This document shows, in pieces, positions 1-7,118 of a stretch of DNA of 10,593 bases. This DNA comes from an uncultured Gammaproteobacteria bacterium (GTDB lineage Bacteria; Pseudomonadota; Gammaproteobacteria; GCA-2729495), in the NCBI GenBank assembly GCA_947258805.1, contig CAMYJV010000086.1:1-10593 (forward strand), given 5' to 3'. The notes under the pieces were generated by a model. The model was not told the DNA's origin, searched no databases, and worked only from the letters and a program-made list of their open reading frames with translations. Position numbers and translations under genes: made by a program. How positions within the stretch are numbered: position 1 is the first letter of the stretch; each line of letters starts with the position of its first letter.

Positions 1-1296
1 GTAGCCATCCGGATGCCATACCGCCAGGTCGCCGGAGTGGAACCAGCCCCCGGCAAAGGCTTCCTCGGTGGCGGTGGAGTTCTTTAAGTAGCCTTTCATG
101 ACGTTGTTGCCCCGCATGAACACCTCTCCCATGGTTTCGCCATCTTTGGCAACGGGTTCCAGCGTTTCCGGGTCAGCCACCATCAGGCCTTCCAGCATCT
201 GAGCTCGCACCCCCTGCCGGGCCTTGAGTTCCGCCCTCTGCGCGGCAGAGAGGTGCCCCCAGCGTTCCTCCTGCCAGGCGCACAGCGTCACGGGGCCGTA
301 GGTTTCGGTCAGCCCGTAAACGTGGGTCACCGTCATGCCCATGTCTTCCATCGCCTCAATCACTGCCGCTGGCGGTGGGGCGCCCGCCGTCATCACGCTG
401 ACGGGATGCTGCACGCGGTCCTTCAGCGTATCTGGCGCAGACAGCAGCGTATTCAGAACGACAGGCGCGCCGCAGAAGTGGGTCACCCGGTGCTCGGCCA
501 TCGCGTCGAATACCGCCTCTTCCCTCACGTGACGAAGGCAGACGGTTGTCCCGGCATTAACCGCGAGGGTCCAGGGAAAGCACCAGCCGTTGCAGTGGAA
601 CATCGGCAAAGTCCAAAGGTAAACGGGTGATTCACCCATATCCCAGGTGAGCGCGTTGGATACCGCGTTCAGATAAGCGCCGCGGTGATGGTAAACCACG
701 CCTTTTGGATTGCCCGTGGTTCCGGACGTATAGTTCAACGCGATGGCATCCCATTCGTCCTCCGGCAGAGACCAGTCGGCATCCGGATCACCCTCGGCAA
801 GCAGCGCCTCGTAGGTCACATCTCCAATGACCTCGCCAGCGCTGCAGGTGGCATCTTCAATGCCTATGACCAGAGGCGGTTGCGACATGCCGGCCATGGC
901 TTCCTTTGCCAGCGGGCCAAACTCCCTGTCCACCAGGAACACGCGAGCCTCGCCGTGCTCGAGAATGAAGCGAACCGTGGCCGCATCCAGCCGCGTATTG
1001 ATGGCGTTTAGCACGCCGCCAGCCATGGGCACGCCAAAGTGCGCCTCATACATCTCGGGGAGATTGGCGGCCAGAATTGCAACCGTGTCTGACCTGCCAA
1101 CGCCTCTTCTTCGCAGCGCGTCGGCGAGCCGTGCGCAACGCTGGTAGGTGTCCAGCCACCGGTATCGCCGCTCGCCGTAGATGACGGCCACCCTTTCCGG
1201 ATACACGTCGCAGCTTCGGCGAAGCAGGGACAGAGGGCTCAGGGGCACGAAGTTTGCCGAACTCCGGTGAAGATCTTTGTCGTAAATCGTACTCAT
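1..1296 (-). CDS. Acyl-CoA synthetase (AMP-binding, ANL superfamily), C-terminus cut by window edge
   Basis: Activates a carboxylic acid with ATP and CoA through an acyl-adenylate, giving an acyl-CoA in the cytoplasm. From the ATG at 1296-1294 the frame stays open for 432 codons to the window edge. The nucleotide-binding signature YTSGTTGNPKG is at residues 189-199, followed by VYHHRGAYLNA. YGLTETYG (327-334) and SGDLAVWHPDGY (421-432) are the later adenylation motifs. Family members run to about 540 residues, so roughly 110 C-terminal residues, including the mobile domain with the catalytic lysine, lie outside. The N-terminus (YDKDL...ANFVPLSPLSLL) resembles medium-chain and methylmercaptopropionate-CoA ligase (DmdB-like) enzymes, but the substrate cannot be fixed from sequence alone. 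No strong ribosome binding site precedes the ATG. The gene is divergent from sppA across 188 nt. The adenylating class is certain; chain-length preference is inference. Confidence 0.93.
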   Translation of the reverse strand, partial: MSTIYDKDLHRSSANFVPLSPLSLLRRSCDVYPERVAVIYGERRYRWLDTYQRCARLADALRRRGVGRSDTVAILAANLPEMYEAHFGVPMAGGVLNAINTRLDAATVRFILEHGEARVFLVDREFGPLAKEAMAGMSQPPLVIGIEDATCSAGEVIGDVTYEALLAEGDPDADWSLPEDEWDAIALNYTSGTTGNPKGVVYHHRGAYLNAVSNALTWDMGESPVYLWTLPMFHCNGWCFPWTLAVNAGTTVCLRHVREEAVFDAMAEHRVTHFCGAPVVLNTLLSAPDTLKDRVQHPVSVMTAGAPPPAAVIEAMEDMGMTVTHVYGLTETYGPVTLCAWQEERWGHLSAAQRAELKARQGVRAQMLEGLMVADPETLEPVAKDGETMGEVFMRGNNVMKGYLKNSTATEEAFAGGWFHSGDLAVWHPDGY

Positions 1297-1412
1297 GGGA
1301 AACTTATGAATTCGTTGCCGGAAAATGGCACTTCAGCACAGCCGGCCGCCAGCGACAAGCCGTTGCCGAACCCATCAGGAGCGGCGGAACCGTCCCCTTG
1401 CCAAGCTGAGAA

Positions 1413-1428
1413 CCGGTCAATTGTCCGG
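1413..1428. promoter_or_regulatory. Near-perfect 16-bp dyad, operator candidate
   Basis: The sequence CCGGTCAATTGTCCGG is an inverted repeat with 8-nt arms and one mismatched pair, around the self-complementary centre CAATTG. It lies between the divergent acyl-CoA synthetase and sppA genes and overlaps the TTGTCC that could be a -35 box for sppA. A dimeric repressor site is a reasonable reading. I do not recognise it as a known FadR or PsrA box. Confidence 0.4.
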
Positions 1429-1449
1429 AAACTTTCACCATGCCATGCT
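1421..1449 (+). promoter_or_regulatory. Weak sigma70-like promoter candidate for sppA
   Basis: TTGTCC (1421-1426) is followed after 17 nt by CATGCT (1444-1449), preceded by TGC as in an extended -10 element. The -10 matches the consensus at only three of six positions, so this is tentative. It would put the transcript start just before or inside the small hairpin at 1451-1466. Confidence 0.22.
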
Positions 1450-1450
1450 A

Positions 1451-1466
1451 GACGATTGTCATCGTC
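1451..1466 (+). repeat. Small perfect stem-loop upstream of sppA
   Basis: GACGAT and ATCGTC form a perfect 6-bp inverted repeat with a 4-nt loop (TGTC). It ends directly against the AGGA (1467-1470) that is the best Shine-Dalgarno candidate for sppA, whose ATG is at 1485. It could modulate ribosome access or be a protein site near the transcript start. A 6-bp dyad can also arise by chance. Confidence 0.35.
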
Positions 1467-1484
1467 AGGAAATCTGAAGCAGAT

Positions 1485-3299
1485 ATGAGCGAGCGCAGCC
1501 TCTGGACCCGAATCAACGACGGCCTGACAAGGACCCGACTCGTCGTTACCAACCTGTTCTTCATCGGCATGGTGCTGCTCCTTGCCGTGCTCATATTCGG
1601 CGGCGGCGAGCGCATCTCCGTACCGGAAGGTGGCGCTCTGGTCATCAACCCCCAGGGCAACCTGGTCGAGCAACGCTCGCTCGTGGACCCGATCCAGGAG
1701 TGGTTGACGCCCGGAGCCGCGCTGGCAGAGACCGAAATCGATGTGCTGCTGAAGGCGCTCAAAACTGCGGCCGAAGACGAACGAATCCGGCTGGTTGTCA
1801 TCACCCTCGACGGGCTCAGGAACGCATCTACTGCCCATGCAGAAGCCGTGGCCACGGCGGTGAAGGCTTTCCGCGAAACCGGAAAGGAGGTCATCGCCTA
1901 CGGGAATTACTACGACCAGTCTCATTATCTGATGGCCAGCGCCGCAGACGCCGTCTACATGCACCCGTTTGGACAGATCATCCTTCCCGGTTTCGAAATA
2001 AACCGACTCTATTTCAAGGAGTTAATAGATAAACTTAAAATAAAAATAAATGTCTTTCGAGTCGGTCGATACAAGGAATTCGTAGAGCCCTACGAGCGGG
2101 TAGACATGTCAGACGACGCCCGACAGGCCAACCGTGAGCTCGTGGACGGCCTCTGGACCCGCTATTCGGACGCGGTGATCGACAATCGCGATCTGGCCCC
2201 CGCGGGATTCGAACGCTATTCCCAGCAGTTTGACCAGGCGCTGCAGGAGACCGATGGAGACCTCGCCCGACTGGCCGTGGAGTATGGCCTGGTCGACGAG
2301 TTGCTGACGCCGGATCAGGCCCGTGTCCGCATCGCGGACAAAGTGGGTTATGACCAAGAGGGTGATTTCAGAGGCGTGACCATGGCCGACTATCTGCAGG
2401 CGACCGTCGAGCAGAGCGGAGCCGGTGCAGACCAGCGGGTCGGTGTCATTACGGCAGAAGGCGCCATCGTGGACGGGGACGCGCGAGGTGGGGTCATCGC
2501 TTCGAATCGGATCATTGCTCTGATCCGCCGTGCCAGGGAAGACGAGACGGTTGCAGCTCTGGTCCTGAGGCTGAACTCCCCCGGCGGCAGCGCTTTCGCT
2601 TCAGAACTCATTCGTCAGGAGCTGGAGCTTACCCAGCTGTCTGGAAAGCCCGTGGTCGTGTCCATGGGACCCGTGGCTGCATCGGGTGGCTACTGGATCG
2701 CATCAACCGCCGATGCGATCGTCGCCGAGCCTACCACCCTTACCGGGTCGATCGGCGTATTCGGCATCGTCCCGACTTTCGACGAGGGAATTGCGGCCAT
2801 CGGCGTGCGCAGCGACGGCGTTCGCACGTCTCCCCTTTCGAACATCAGCCCGCTGCTGCCCATCAACGAGCCAACCGCCCGCATACTGCAGGCCAGCGTG
2901 GAGCACACCTACGAACGCTTCATCAATCTGGTCGCTCGAGGCAGGGATCTGTCGCCGGAGCAGGTTGACGCCATCGCCCAGGGGCGGGTGTGGATCGGTA
3001 CCCGAGCGCTGGATCTGGGCCTGGTAGACGTGCTCGGTAATCGCGAAGCTGCGGTGAATAAGGCCGTCGAGCTGGCTCAGCTCGACGACTTTCGCATCAA
3101 ACACATCGAGGAGCCCGTGTCGCCGCGCGAGATGCTGCTGCGAGAACTCGTGGGAGCGGTCGGCATAGAGCCGCCGTTGGCCGGAAATTCCCTGCTCCAG
3201 AGCCTTTCACAGGCGGGGTCGCTGCTGAACAGCTTGAACGACCCACGACACGTTTACGCCCTTTGCGAAGCCTGCCAGGCCCAGGGCGCAAACTGGTAG
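1485..3299 (+). CDS. sppA: Signal peptide peptidase SppA, 67K (long) type
   Basis: Membrane-bound serine protease (family S49) that degrades cleaved signal peptides and other membrane peptides, with its catalytic domain on the periplasmic side. The protein has 604 residues, close to the usual 600-620 of the tandem-domain form. A short basic N-terminus is followed by one membrane segment at about residues 20-38 (VVTNLFFIGMVLLLAVLIF). The N-terminal S49 repeat carries the general-base lysine K197 in GRYKEFVEPYERVDMS. The C-terminal repeat carries NSPGGSA (364-370) and the nucleophile S400 in GPVAASGGYWIAS, followed by the TLTGSIGVFG stretch. These correspond to the K209/S409 dyad of E. coli SppA. 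The ATG has AGGA 14 nt upstream, a long spacing. The gene is monocistronic: divergent on the left and converging on the DUF1232 gene on the right. Residues 180-189 are encoded by an unusually AT-rich run. Confidence 0.96.
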   Translation: MSERSLWTRINDGLTRTRLVVTNLFFIGMVLLLAVLIFGGGERISVPEGGALVINPQGNLVEQRSLVDPIQEWLTPGAALAETEIDVLLKALKTAAEDERIRLVVITLDGLRNASTAHAEAVATAVKAFRETGKEVIAYGNYYDQSHYLMASAADAVYMHPFGQIILPGFEINRLYFKELIDKLKIKINVFRVGRYKEFVEPYERVDMSDDARQANRELVDGLWTRYSDAVIDNRDLAPAGFERYSQQFDQALQETDGDLARLAVEYGLVDELLTPDQARVRIADKVGYDQEGDFRGVTMADYLQATVEQSGAGADQRVGVITAEGAIVDGDARGGVIASNRIIALIRRAREDETVAALVLRLNSPGGSAFASELIRQELELTQLSGKPVVVSMGPVAASGGYWIASTADAIVAEPTTLTGSIGVFGIVPTFDEGIAAIGVRSDGVRTSPLSNISPLLPINEPTARILQASVEHTYERFINLVARGRDLSPEQVDAIAQGRVWIGTRALDLGLVDVLGNREAAVNKAVELAQLDDFRIKHIEEPVSPREMLLRELVGAVGIEPPLAGNSLLQSLSQAGSLLNSLNDPRHVYALCEACQAQGANW

Positions 3300-3309
3300 C
3301 AGCTTGAAG

Positions 3310-3334
3310 GGCTGGCAGCTCAATCGGGCCAGCC
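3310..3334. terminator. Hairpin between convergent genes, possible terminator
   Basis: GGCTGGC (3310-3316) and GCCAGCC (3328-3334) form a perfect 7-bp stem with an 11-nt loop. It begins 11 nt after the sppA stop and lies in the 54-nt gap where sppA and the DUF1232 gene converge, so it could serve both strands. Neither strand has a clear T-tract after the stem, so it is not a classic intrinsic terminator. Confidence 0.35.
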
Positions 3335-3353
3335 GTCCCCGGCCAGCGATCTG

Positions 3354-3911
3354 CTAAAACAGACGAACCCTGGTGCGCCTCGCGCCTCCGGAGCCGCTGC
3401 GGGAACGACGCCGCCGCATGCGACTGTGCAGCTCCCGACGCTTCATCTCCAGATAATCATCCCGGGACAGATTCGGATTGCGATTGCGCGCCTTCTCATC
3501 TTTTCGATAGCGGCAGAAATCGTTGAAGGCATCGATCTCATGCTTCAGCTCGGTGACCACCAGCTCGATCATGATGGCGTCGTCGATATAACCCAGCACG
3601 GGCACATCGTCAGGAATGATGTCCTGAGGATCGGCAAAGTACGCCAGCGCCGCCAGCACATTTTTCCGCTCGCCGGAAGCCAGCGCCCACTCCTCGTCGC
3701 GAGCCATATCAATGAGGGCGTGGAGCTGCTCGATGCGCTGCATGACGAACATCGGAACCTTGCCGGACATCACCTCCTCCACCATCTCCTCGGCTTTCTG
3801 GAGAATCTCATCCTCGCTGACCTGCTGAGCCGTGGATTTGGCCTGCTTCATGCTGGCCCGGAAAAAGCGTAGATCTTTGTCTTCGAGATCGAAGGTGACT
3901 CTAAGCGGCAT
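3354..3911 (-). CDS. DUF1232 (YkvA-like) domain protein with arginine-rich tail
   Basis: A 185-residue protein of unknown function. The DUF1232 core is recognisable at about residues 84-137: NVLAALAYFADPQDIIPDD followed by VPVLGYIDDAIMIELVV, matching the family pattern of a (P/S)xDxIPD segment and a GY(L/I)DD segment. Before it is a charged, probably helical stretch (about 20-80) with no signal peptide. After it comes a strongly basic tail: 12 of the last 28 residues are arginine, including RMRRRRSRSGSGGARR, which suggests binding to nucleic acid or acidic lipid. The start is well supported: AGGGGAAG lies about 8-10 nt upstream of the ATG at 3911. It follows the symporter gene in the same direction after 53 nt, possibly with its own promoter. 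The biochemical function of DUF1232 is not established, so none is assigned. Confidence 0.88.
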   Translation of the reverse strand: MPLRVTFDLEDKDLRFFRASMKQAKSTAQQVSEDEILQKAEEMVEEVMSGKVPMFVMQRIEQLHALIDMARDEEWALASGERKNVLAALAYFADPQDIIPDDVPVLGYIDDAIMIELVVTELKHEIDAFNDFCRYRKDEKARNRNPNLSRDDYLEMKRRELHSRMRRRRSRSGSGGARRTRVRLF

Positions 3912-3931
3912 GCTGTCTCTTCCCCTGAATC

Positions 3932-3943
3932 TGCATCAATGCA
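3932..3943. repeat. Short dyad upstream of the DUF1232 gene
   Basis: TGCAT-CA-ATGCA is a perfect inverted repeat with 5-bp arms. It lies between a TATAGT -10-like element and the ribosome binding site of the DUF1232 gene, near the expected transcript start. That would suit an operator, but the element is short and may be chance. Confidence 0.25.
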
Positions 3944-3951
3944 ATCGCCGC

Positions 3952-3957
3952 ACTATA
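3952..3957 (-). promoter_or_regulatory. -10-like element for the DUF1232 gene
   Basis: Read on the minus strand, TATAGT matches the sigma70 -10 consensus at five of six positions, about 40 nt before the DUF1232 start codon and just after the symporter stop codon. The -35 candidates at 16-18 nt spacing (such as GTTTCA) are poor. It suggests the DUF1232 gene may have its own start of transcription besides read-through from the upstream cluster. Confidence 0.25.
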
Positions 3958-3964
3958 CCGGAAA

Positions 3965-5629
3965 CTAGTGCTTTTGAAACTTGCGCCAGTAGTCGGTGGT
4001 GAGCTGCTTGACCTCCCGCCGCATCAGCATCAGGCCCAGCAGGTTGGGTAACGCCATGAGCGCCAGCGTAACCGCCGAGATCAGCCAGATCAGCGATGTA
4101 TCGACAATCGTCGCCAGGAAAAAACCAAGCACGTAGACAATCCGGTAGGGCATAACCGCGCCGGAGCCGAACAGATAAGTGACGCCACGATCACCGTAGT
4201 AAGACCAGGCAAGCGCAGTTGAAAACGCGAACAGCACCAAACCCAGGGTCACCGCGTACTGACCGACATCACCCATGAAGCTGCGTTTGAATGCTTCTGC
4301 GGTCAGCGGCACCGAATGAATAAGAGACCGGCCATGAATGGTGATGTCGGCATTTCGCATGTCACCCTCCACGACTTCGATGGTGCCGGTAAAGGCCTCG
4401 CCGCCGGAAAGAAAACGTACGTCTTCGGCAATTGAGCGATTGTGAATCAGGGTGTAGTCGGTGCGGTTTGCAACGCCGTTGATCACCGGAATCTCCGCGG
4501 TCAGCGGTCGCACGGGATCGTCGGCCGGGGGAATCATGTCCAGGTGAGCAAACAGCTGGGCTACCTGCTGCGGGTTGTCTTCGGAAAAGGTCCCTGATAC
4601 GAACTCGGTATCGAATGCCGAAAATTCATTCTCGAATTTCTCCGCCCAGACCCCGGACGAAAGAATAACCAGCCCGGTCAGGGTGCAGATGATCAGGGTA
4701 TCAATGAAGGGCTCGAGGATGGATACCATGCCTTCCGCAACGGGCTCTTCGGTACGAGCCGCGGCGTGGGCGATGGGTGCGGAGCCCTGACCGGCTTCAT
4801 TGGAAAACAGACCGCGATTCACCCCGCGGTTGAACGCATAGGCAAAGGAAGCTCCCAGAAAACCACCGGCAGCTGCAGAGCCGGAAAACGCGTCCCTGAA
4901 AACCGACGCGAACGACGGCACGATCTGATCCAGGTTGCTGAAGGTAACCGCCAGGGCGCCGGCCGCGTAGAGGACACCCATCACGGGCACGATGCTGGCG
5001 GCAACGATCGCGATGCGCCGGATCCCGCCGACAATGACCAGGCCCAGCAGAACGGATAGAACCAGACCGGTTATCCAGGTGGGAATGCCAAAAGAGGCCT
5101 CGATCCCCGAGGCCATATTATTGCTCTGAGGCAGATTGCCGGATCCGAAAGAGCTCACCACCAGGGCGACGGCGAAGAACACGGCCAACCAGCGCATCTT
5201 CAGACCGCGCTCCATGTAGTACATGGGCCCACCGGCAATACGCCCTTCCTCGTCCTTGACCCGATATTTGTGAGAGACGGTGACCTCCACGAACTTGGTG
5301 GTCATGCCCAGAAATGCCGTCATCCACATCCAGAACAGAGCGGCCGGACCGCCCAGATAGATGGCGAATGCGACCCCGCCGATATTGCCGGTGCCTACGG
5401 TTCCGGAGAGCGCCGTAGACAGCGCCTGAAAGTGACTGGTATCACCCGGATCGTCTCGAGAAGAATGCTTGCCACGCACCACCCCCCAGGCGTGACGAAA
5501 GAACCGGATCTGGGGGAAGCCCAGATACAGCGTGAAGAACAGTCCAACACCCAGAAGCAGAAATGGGAAGTAGACGGCGCTGCCGAGCCAGCCATCCAGG
5601 TAGCCGATGAAGTCTTCAAAGAACGCCAT
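3965..5629 (-). CDS. Alanine/glycine:cation symporter (AGCS family) with a large loop insert
   Basis: Inner-membrane secondary transporter that imports alanine, glycine or a related amino acid with Na+ or H+. The protein has 554 residues from the ATG at 5629. An upstream ATG at 5716 lies inside the phosphatase gene and adds a non-family extension, so it was rejected. Family marks are [20 protein letters not shown] (75-94), [16 protein letters not shown] (93-108, fitting the family signature), the 132-139 segment AGGPMYYM, and [20 protein letters not shown] (271-290). Membrane segments run from about 18 to 328 and again from 455 to 538. AGCS proteins are usually 450-480 residues. The excess is a hydrophilic block at about 331-440, before LTAEAF and the next membrane helix ([20 protein letters not shown]). 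The start codon is 1 nt past the phosphatase stop, with GGAGG at 5646-5642 inside that gene, so translation is probably coupled. Family certain; substrate inferred. Confidence 0.95.
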   Translation of the reverse strand: MAFFEDFIGYLDGWLGSAVYFPFLLLGVGLFFTLYLGFPQIRFFRHAWGVVRGKHSSRDDPGDTSHFQALSTALSGTVGTGNIGGVAFAIYLGGPAALFWMWMTAFLGMTTKFVEVTVSHKYRVKDEEGRIAGGPMYYMERGLKMRWLAVFFAVALVVSSFGSGNLPQSNNMASGIEASFGIPTWITGLVLSVLLGLVIVGGIRRIAIVAASIVPVMGVLYAAGALAVTFSNLDQIVPSFASVFRDAFSGSAAAGGFLGASFAYAFNRGVNRGLFSNEAGQGSAPIAHAAARTEEPVAEGMVSILEPFIDTLIICTLTGLVILSSGVWAEKFENEFSAFDTEFVSGTFSEDNPQQVAQLFAHLDMIPPADDPVRPLTAEIPVINGVANRTDYTLIHNRSIAEDVRFLSGGEAFTGTIEVVEGDMRNADITIHGRSLIHSVPLTAEAFKRSFMGDVGQYAVTLGLVLFAFSTALAWSYYGDRGVTYLFGSGAVMPYRIVYVLGFFLATIVDTSLIWLISAVTLALMALPNLLGLMLMRREVKQLTTDYWRKFQKH

Positions 5630-5630
5630 T

Positions 5631-7106
5631 TTACTGAGCAGCCTCCAGTTGCAGCGCCTCGCGCATGACATGGAACAGGCGGTTCTGCTCCATGACGCCG
5701 CGCACCTGCTCCGCATTCAGGCCCATCGCGTAGGCGGCCACATCCTCACCGGCATGAGTTTCCGAGGGCATGGGTATCGTGGCCAGCTGCCGGTAGTTGG
5801 GCGCGGTTGTGTCCTGATCGCGCAGATCCGGTCGCTCGGCCCGATAACCAGGGCCGTTGGCATAGCTGAGCGTGGTGTAGGGCTTGTCCTCGCTGTCTTT
5901 GGCCAATTCGCCCAGCGACGTCTCCACCTTGCCGAGGATCGGATTGCCCCGCCGGGGATAGCCGCTGATGGTCAACGTGTGGGAATGATCCGCTGTCACC
6001 AGGATCAGCGTTTCCGCCGGACGGGTCATGTCCGCGGCGACTGCCACGGCGTCGGCCATGGCAACCGTATCGGTGAGCGCGCGATAGGAATTTGTGCCGT
6101 GGTGAGCATGATCGATACGACCACCCTCCACCATCAGAAAGAAACCGTTCGGCTGGCGCTGCAGCCGGGAAATGGCAAAGCGGGTCATCTCCGCCAGCGA
6201 GGGTTCCGCAGTTGGATCGCGATCCGTCTCGAACTGCATGTGCGAAGGTTCGAATAGTCCGAGGACCTGGCCCGGCGCGCTCGGGGCAAGGCGCTTGAAC
6301 TGCGACTGGTTCCAGACATATGAACGACCGTCCACCGATGCGAGCCACTGAGCAGTCAGATCCTTTCCGTCGGCGCGGATGCCGGTCCGTTCCGGGTACT
6401 CGGGGTCGGCAGTTTCACGTGGCAGCAGCCAGGCACGTCCGCCGCCGAGTATGACGTCGATGCCGTCGCCTCGATCGAACTCCACAAGCTGACGGGCGAT
6501 GTCCCGACAGCCGTCCGAGGCGGCCCGGTCCGGCAGTTCCACATCGCTTTCCCAGCCACGGTTGGGACTGTGGGCGAAGGTGGCGGCCGGGGTCGCATGG
6601 GTAATGCGTGTCGTGGAGATGATGCCGGTCGCATAGCCCTGGTCCTCGGCCATCTCCAGCAGCGTCGGCAACTCGTGATCCAGCGCCCTGGCGCAGTCGT
6701 TGCGACTGACCTCCGCACTCACGCTGATAACCCCGATGCGGGTTTTCTCACCCGTGACGATGGCCGTCATGGTGCCCGCGCTGTCAGACACCTGAGAATC
6801 CGTGTTGTAGGTTTTGACCAGCGCGACGTTCGGGAAGCGCTCGAAAGACAGAAGGTGCTCTTCGCCGGCAAGGCCCTGTTGCTGGCCTTGAAAAATACGT
6901 GCCGCGGTAACGGTACTGACGCCCATGCCGTCGCCCAGGAACAGAATGACGTTGCGCTTTTCGGGCGCTGGCGAAGGGCCGCTGATCCTGCAACTGCTGA
7001 GCATCGCAAGCGCCAGCAGCAGCACGGCAAAGCGTTCGGGCAGGCGTGATGGACCCCCGGGCTCCGCCCTGAAAGCCGTAAACGTAGTTTGTGCTGACCC
7101 GCGCAA
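5631..7106 (-). CDS. Alkaline phosphatase (PhoA family), predicted lipoprotein
   Basis: Hydrolyses phosphate monoesters using two Zn2+ and one Mg2+. The protein has 491 residues counting a TTG start at 7106. A basic, hydrophobic leader ([16 protein letters not shown]) ends in the lipobox LSSC, making C39 the lipidated residue. Arg at +2 predicts an outer-membrane rather than inner-membrane lipoprotein. Metal and catalytic residues are in family order: D59 in LFLGDGMG, nucleophile S109 in DSAGTMTA, H170 and T172 in THATPAA, phosphate-binding R183 in SPNRGWES, E327/D332/H336 in [11 protein letters not shown]373/H374 in TADHSHT, and H451 in ETHAGED. It is complete. The TTG is supported by GAGG 8 nt upstream, inside the gor stop region. 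A GTG at codon 28 would remove the basic part of the leader. It lies between gor and the symporter in one transcript. Phosphodiesterase-like side activity is possible, but the site looks like a standard monoesterase. Confidence 0.94.
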   Translation of the reverse strand: MRGSAQTTFTAFRAEPGGPSRLPERFAVLLLALAMLSSCRISGPSPAPEKRNVILFLGDGMGVSTVTAARIFQGQQQGLAGEEHLLSFERFPNVALVKTYNTDSQVSDSAGTMTAIVTGEKTRIGVISVSAEVSRNDCARALDHELPTLLEMAEDQGYATGIISTTRITHATPAATFAHSPNRGWESDVELPDRAASDGCRDIARQLVEFDRGDGIDVILGGGRAWLLPRETADPEYPERTGIRADGKDLTAQWLASVDGRSYVWNQSQFKRLAPSAPGQVLGLFEPSHMQFETDRDPTAEPSLAEMTRFAISRLQRQPNGFFLMVEGGRIDHAHHGTNSYRALTDTVAMADAVAVAADMTRPAETLILVTADHSHTLTISGYPRRGNPILGKVETSLGELAKDSEDKPYTTLSYANGPGYRAERPDLRDQDTTAPNYRQLATIPMPSETHAGEDVAAYAMGLNAEQVRGVMEQNRLFHVMREALQLEAAQ

Positions 7107-7114
7107 GGCAGATG

Positions 7115-7118
7115 CCTC
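7115..7118 (-). promoter_or_regulatory. Ribosome binding site supporting the TTG start of the phosphatase
   Basis: On the minus strand GAGG lies 8 nt before TTG at 7106. It overlaps the gor stop codon, as the shared run is TGAGG. No ATG is available in frame between this site and the signal peptide, so the site decides the start and implies that ribosomes ending gor can restart on the phosphatase. Confidence 0.55.

Noticed and set aside
253..630. Open frame on the plus strand opposite the acyl-CoA synthetase
   Set aside because: It is the antisense of a clearly conserved adenylation domain; its translation shows no family features and is explained by high GC.
1293..1964. Minus-strand frame overlapping the start of sppA and the intergenic region
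   Set aside because: It starts with GTG inside sppA, is antisense to its membrane segment and first domain, and shows no recognisable features.
3426..3872. 148-codon plus-strand frame opposite the DUF1232 gene
   Set aside because: It is a mirror of the real gene: the minus-strand frame has the DUF1232 motif and a strong ribosome binding site, while this one has no recognisable domain.
5630..5716. Longer N-terminus for the symporter, starting at 5716
   Set aside because: The extra 29 residues are Cys/Arg-rich, lie wholly within the phosphatase coding sequence and do not match the family; the ATG at 5629 has GGAGG upstream.
5607..6257. Long plus-strand frame opposite the phosphatase
   Set aside because: The opposite strand encodes all metal and catalytic residues of alkaline phosphatase in order; the antisense translation is low complexity and not family-like.
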